Shown: positions 63,703 to 64,000 of the stretch, piece by piece | How the letters are laid out: every line of letters begins with the position of its first letter | Position numbering within the stretch: the first letter of the stretch is position 1 | Assembly (NCBI RefSeq): GCF_030291075.1 | Contig: NZ_CP127407.1 | Location: forward strand, 556,001-620,000 | DNA from: Stenotrophomonas sp. 57 | GTDB taxonomy: Bacteria; Pseudomonadota; Gammaproteobacteria; Xanthomonadales; Xanthomonadaceae | Reading direction: 5' to 3' | Length of the DNA: 64,000 nt | Translations under genes and position numbers: made by a program | Notes under the pieces: model-generated | The model's database searches: none | Seen by the model: the letters and a program-made list of their open reading frames with translations, nothing else | Told to the model about the DNA's origin: nothing

Positions 63703-64000
63703 TCACGCCAGCCGCAGCGCCAATACACCGCCGACGATGAGCGCCGCCGCCAGCCACCGCGCACGCGGAATGCGCTCGCGCAGCAGGAACACCGAGATCA
63801 GCAGCGCGAACAGGATCGAAGACTCACGCAGCGCGGAGACCATCGCCACCGGCGCCTGGGTCATCGCCCACAACGCCATTGCATAGGACGCCGTGGTGCC
63901 GACACCACCGGCCAGACCGAGAGGCCAATGCTGCCGCGCATAGGCCAGTACCGCGCCGCGCCGGGTGTACAGCGCCCACAATGGCAGGGGAATGCCCGAC
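63703..64000 (-). CDS. EamA/DMT-family transporter (start outside window)
   Basis: The C-terminal ~99 residues of a drug/metabolite-type transporter. Three to four hydrophobic helices are visible: GLAGGVGTTASYAMALWAM, then QAPVAMVSALRESSILFALL, then FLLRERIPRARWLAAALIV and GGVLALRLA. The 'AMVSALRESSILFAxL....L+ER' pattern is the second EamA repeat. The substrate is unknown and the N-terminal half lies outside the window. Confidence 0.8.
   Translation of the reverse strand, partial: SGIPLPLWALYTRRGAVLAYARQHWPLGLAGGVGTTASYAMALWAMTQAPVAMVSALRESSILFALLISVFLLRERIPRARWLAAALIVGGVLALRLA

Overview
The window is GC-rich chromosomal DNA that reads as Stenotrophomonas (S. maltophilia complex, Xanthomonadaceae). 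Three things support this. The LPS/O-antigen locus lies between cbs/cystathionine gamma-lyase (the 'metB' side) and etfA, then etfB and rmlBACD-xanB-xanA, which is the arrangement known from Xanthomonas. scoA/scoB lie close by. The intergenic regions carry many REP hairpins beginning with GTAG, the signature of S. maltophilia. Assignments rest on reading motifs and gene order; no database search was run.

Layout. 1-9.4 kb: the end of a TonB-dependent receptor, a secreted M14 carboxypeptidase, the RhlE RNA helicase, and the tyrosine-catabolism pair fumarylacetoacetase-family hydrolase/MaiA. 9.5-12.2 kb: a UdgX-type uracil-DNA glycosylase fused to DUF4130, overlapping a radical-SAM DNA-repair-type gene. 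12.4-17.1 kb: PilU, a DUF4398/OmpA-like envelope pair, a DUF465 protein and cystathionine beta-synthase. 17.2-25.4 kb (+): cystathionine gamma-lyase, then the O-antigen ABC exporter wzm/wzt, two methyltransferase-like proteins and a tandem GT2 glycosyltransferase. 25.4-38.4 kb (-): etfBA, a flippase-like membrane protein, and a nine-gene module of HAD-UbiA, DprE1-like, DprE2-like, an epimerase, two GtrA proteins, two GT-C-like membrane proteins and a flavin amine oxidase. 38.7-45.0 kb: rmlBACD and xanB/xanA. 45-53.5 kb: SNF2 helicase, scoAB, a RgpF-HAD protein and AlkB. 53.5-57 kb: an Mla/MCE lipid-transport operon. 57-64 kb: a ThrE-type exporter, an H-NS family protein, proS, a DUF4124 protein, the pssA-(holD-like)-rimI operon and a partial EamA transporter.

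How the genes work together. RmlBACD and XanAB make dTDP-L-rhamnose and mannose-derived sugar nucleotides for LPS. The tandem glycosyltransferase and methyltransferase would build and possibly cap an O-chain that Wzm/Wzt exports. On the opposite strand the set resembles the mycobacterial decaprenyl-phospho-arabinose pathway: a UbiA phosphoribosyltransferase with a fused phosphatase domain, DprE1 and DprE2 epimerase halves, GtrA flippases and GT-C transferases. This suggests a polyprenyl-phospho-D-arabinose donor pathway feeding periplasmic glycosylation, and it is the most interesting system here.

Non-coding DNA. Several intergenic regions hold a family of long palindromes whose stems differ from copy to copy but stay self-complementary around a conserved core. 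Two related composite elements (about 7.06-7.66 kb and 60.86-61.36 kb) are bounded by inverted repeats. No tRNA, rRNA, CRISPR array or intact insertion sequence was seen.
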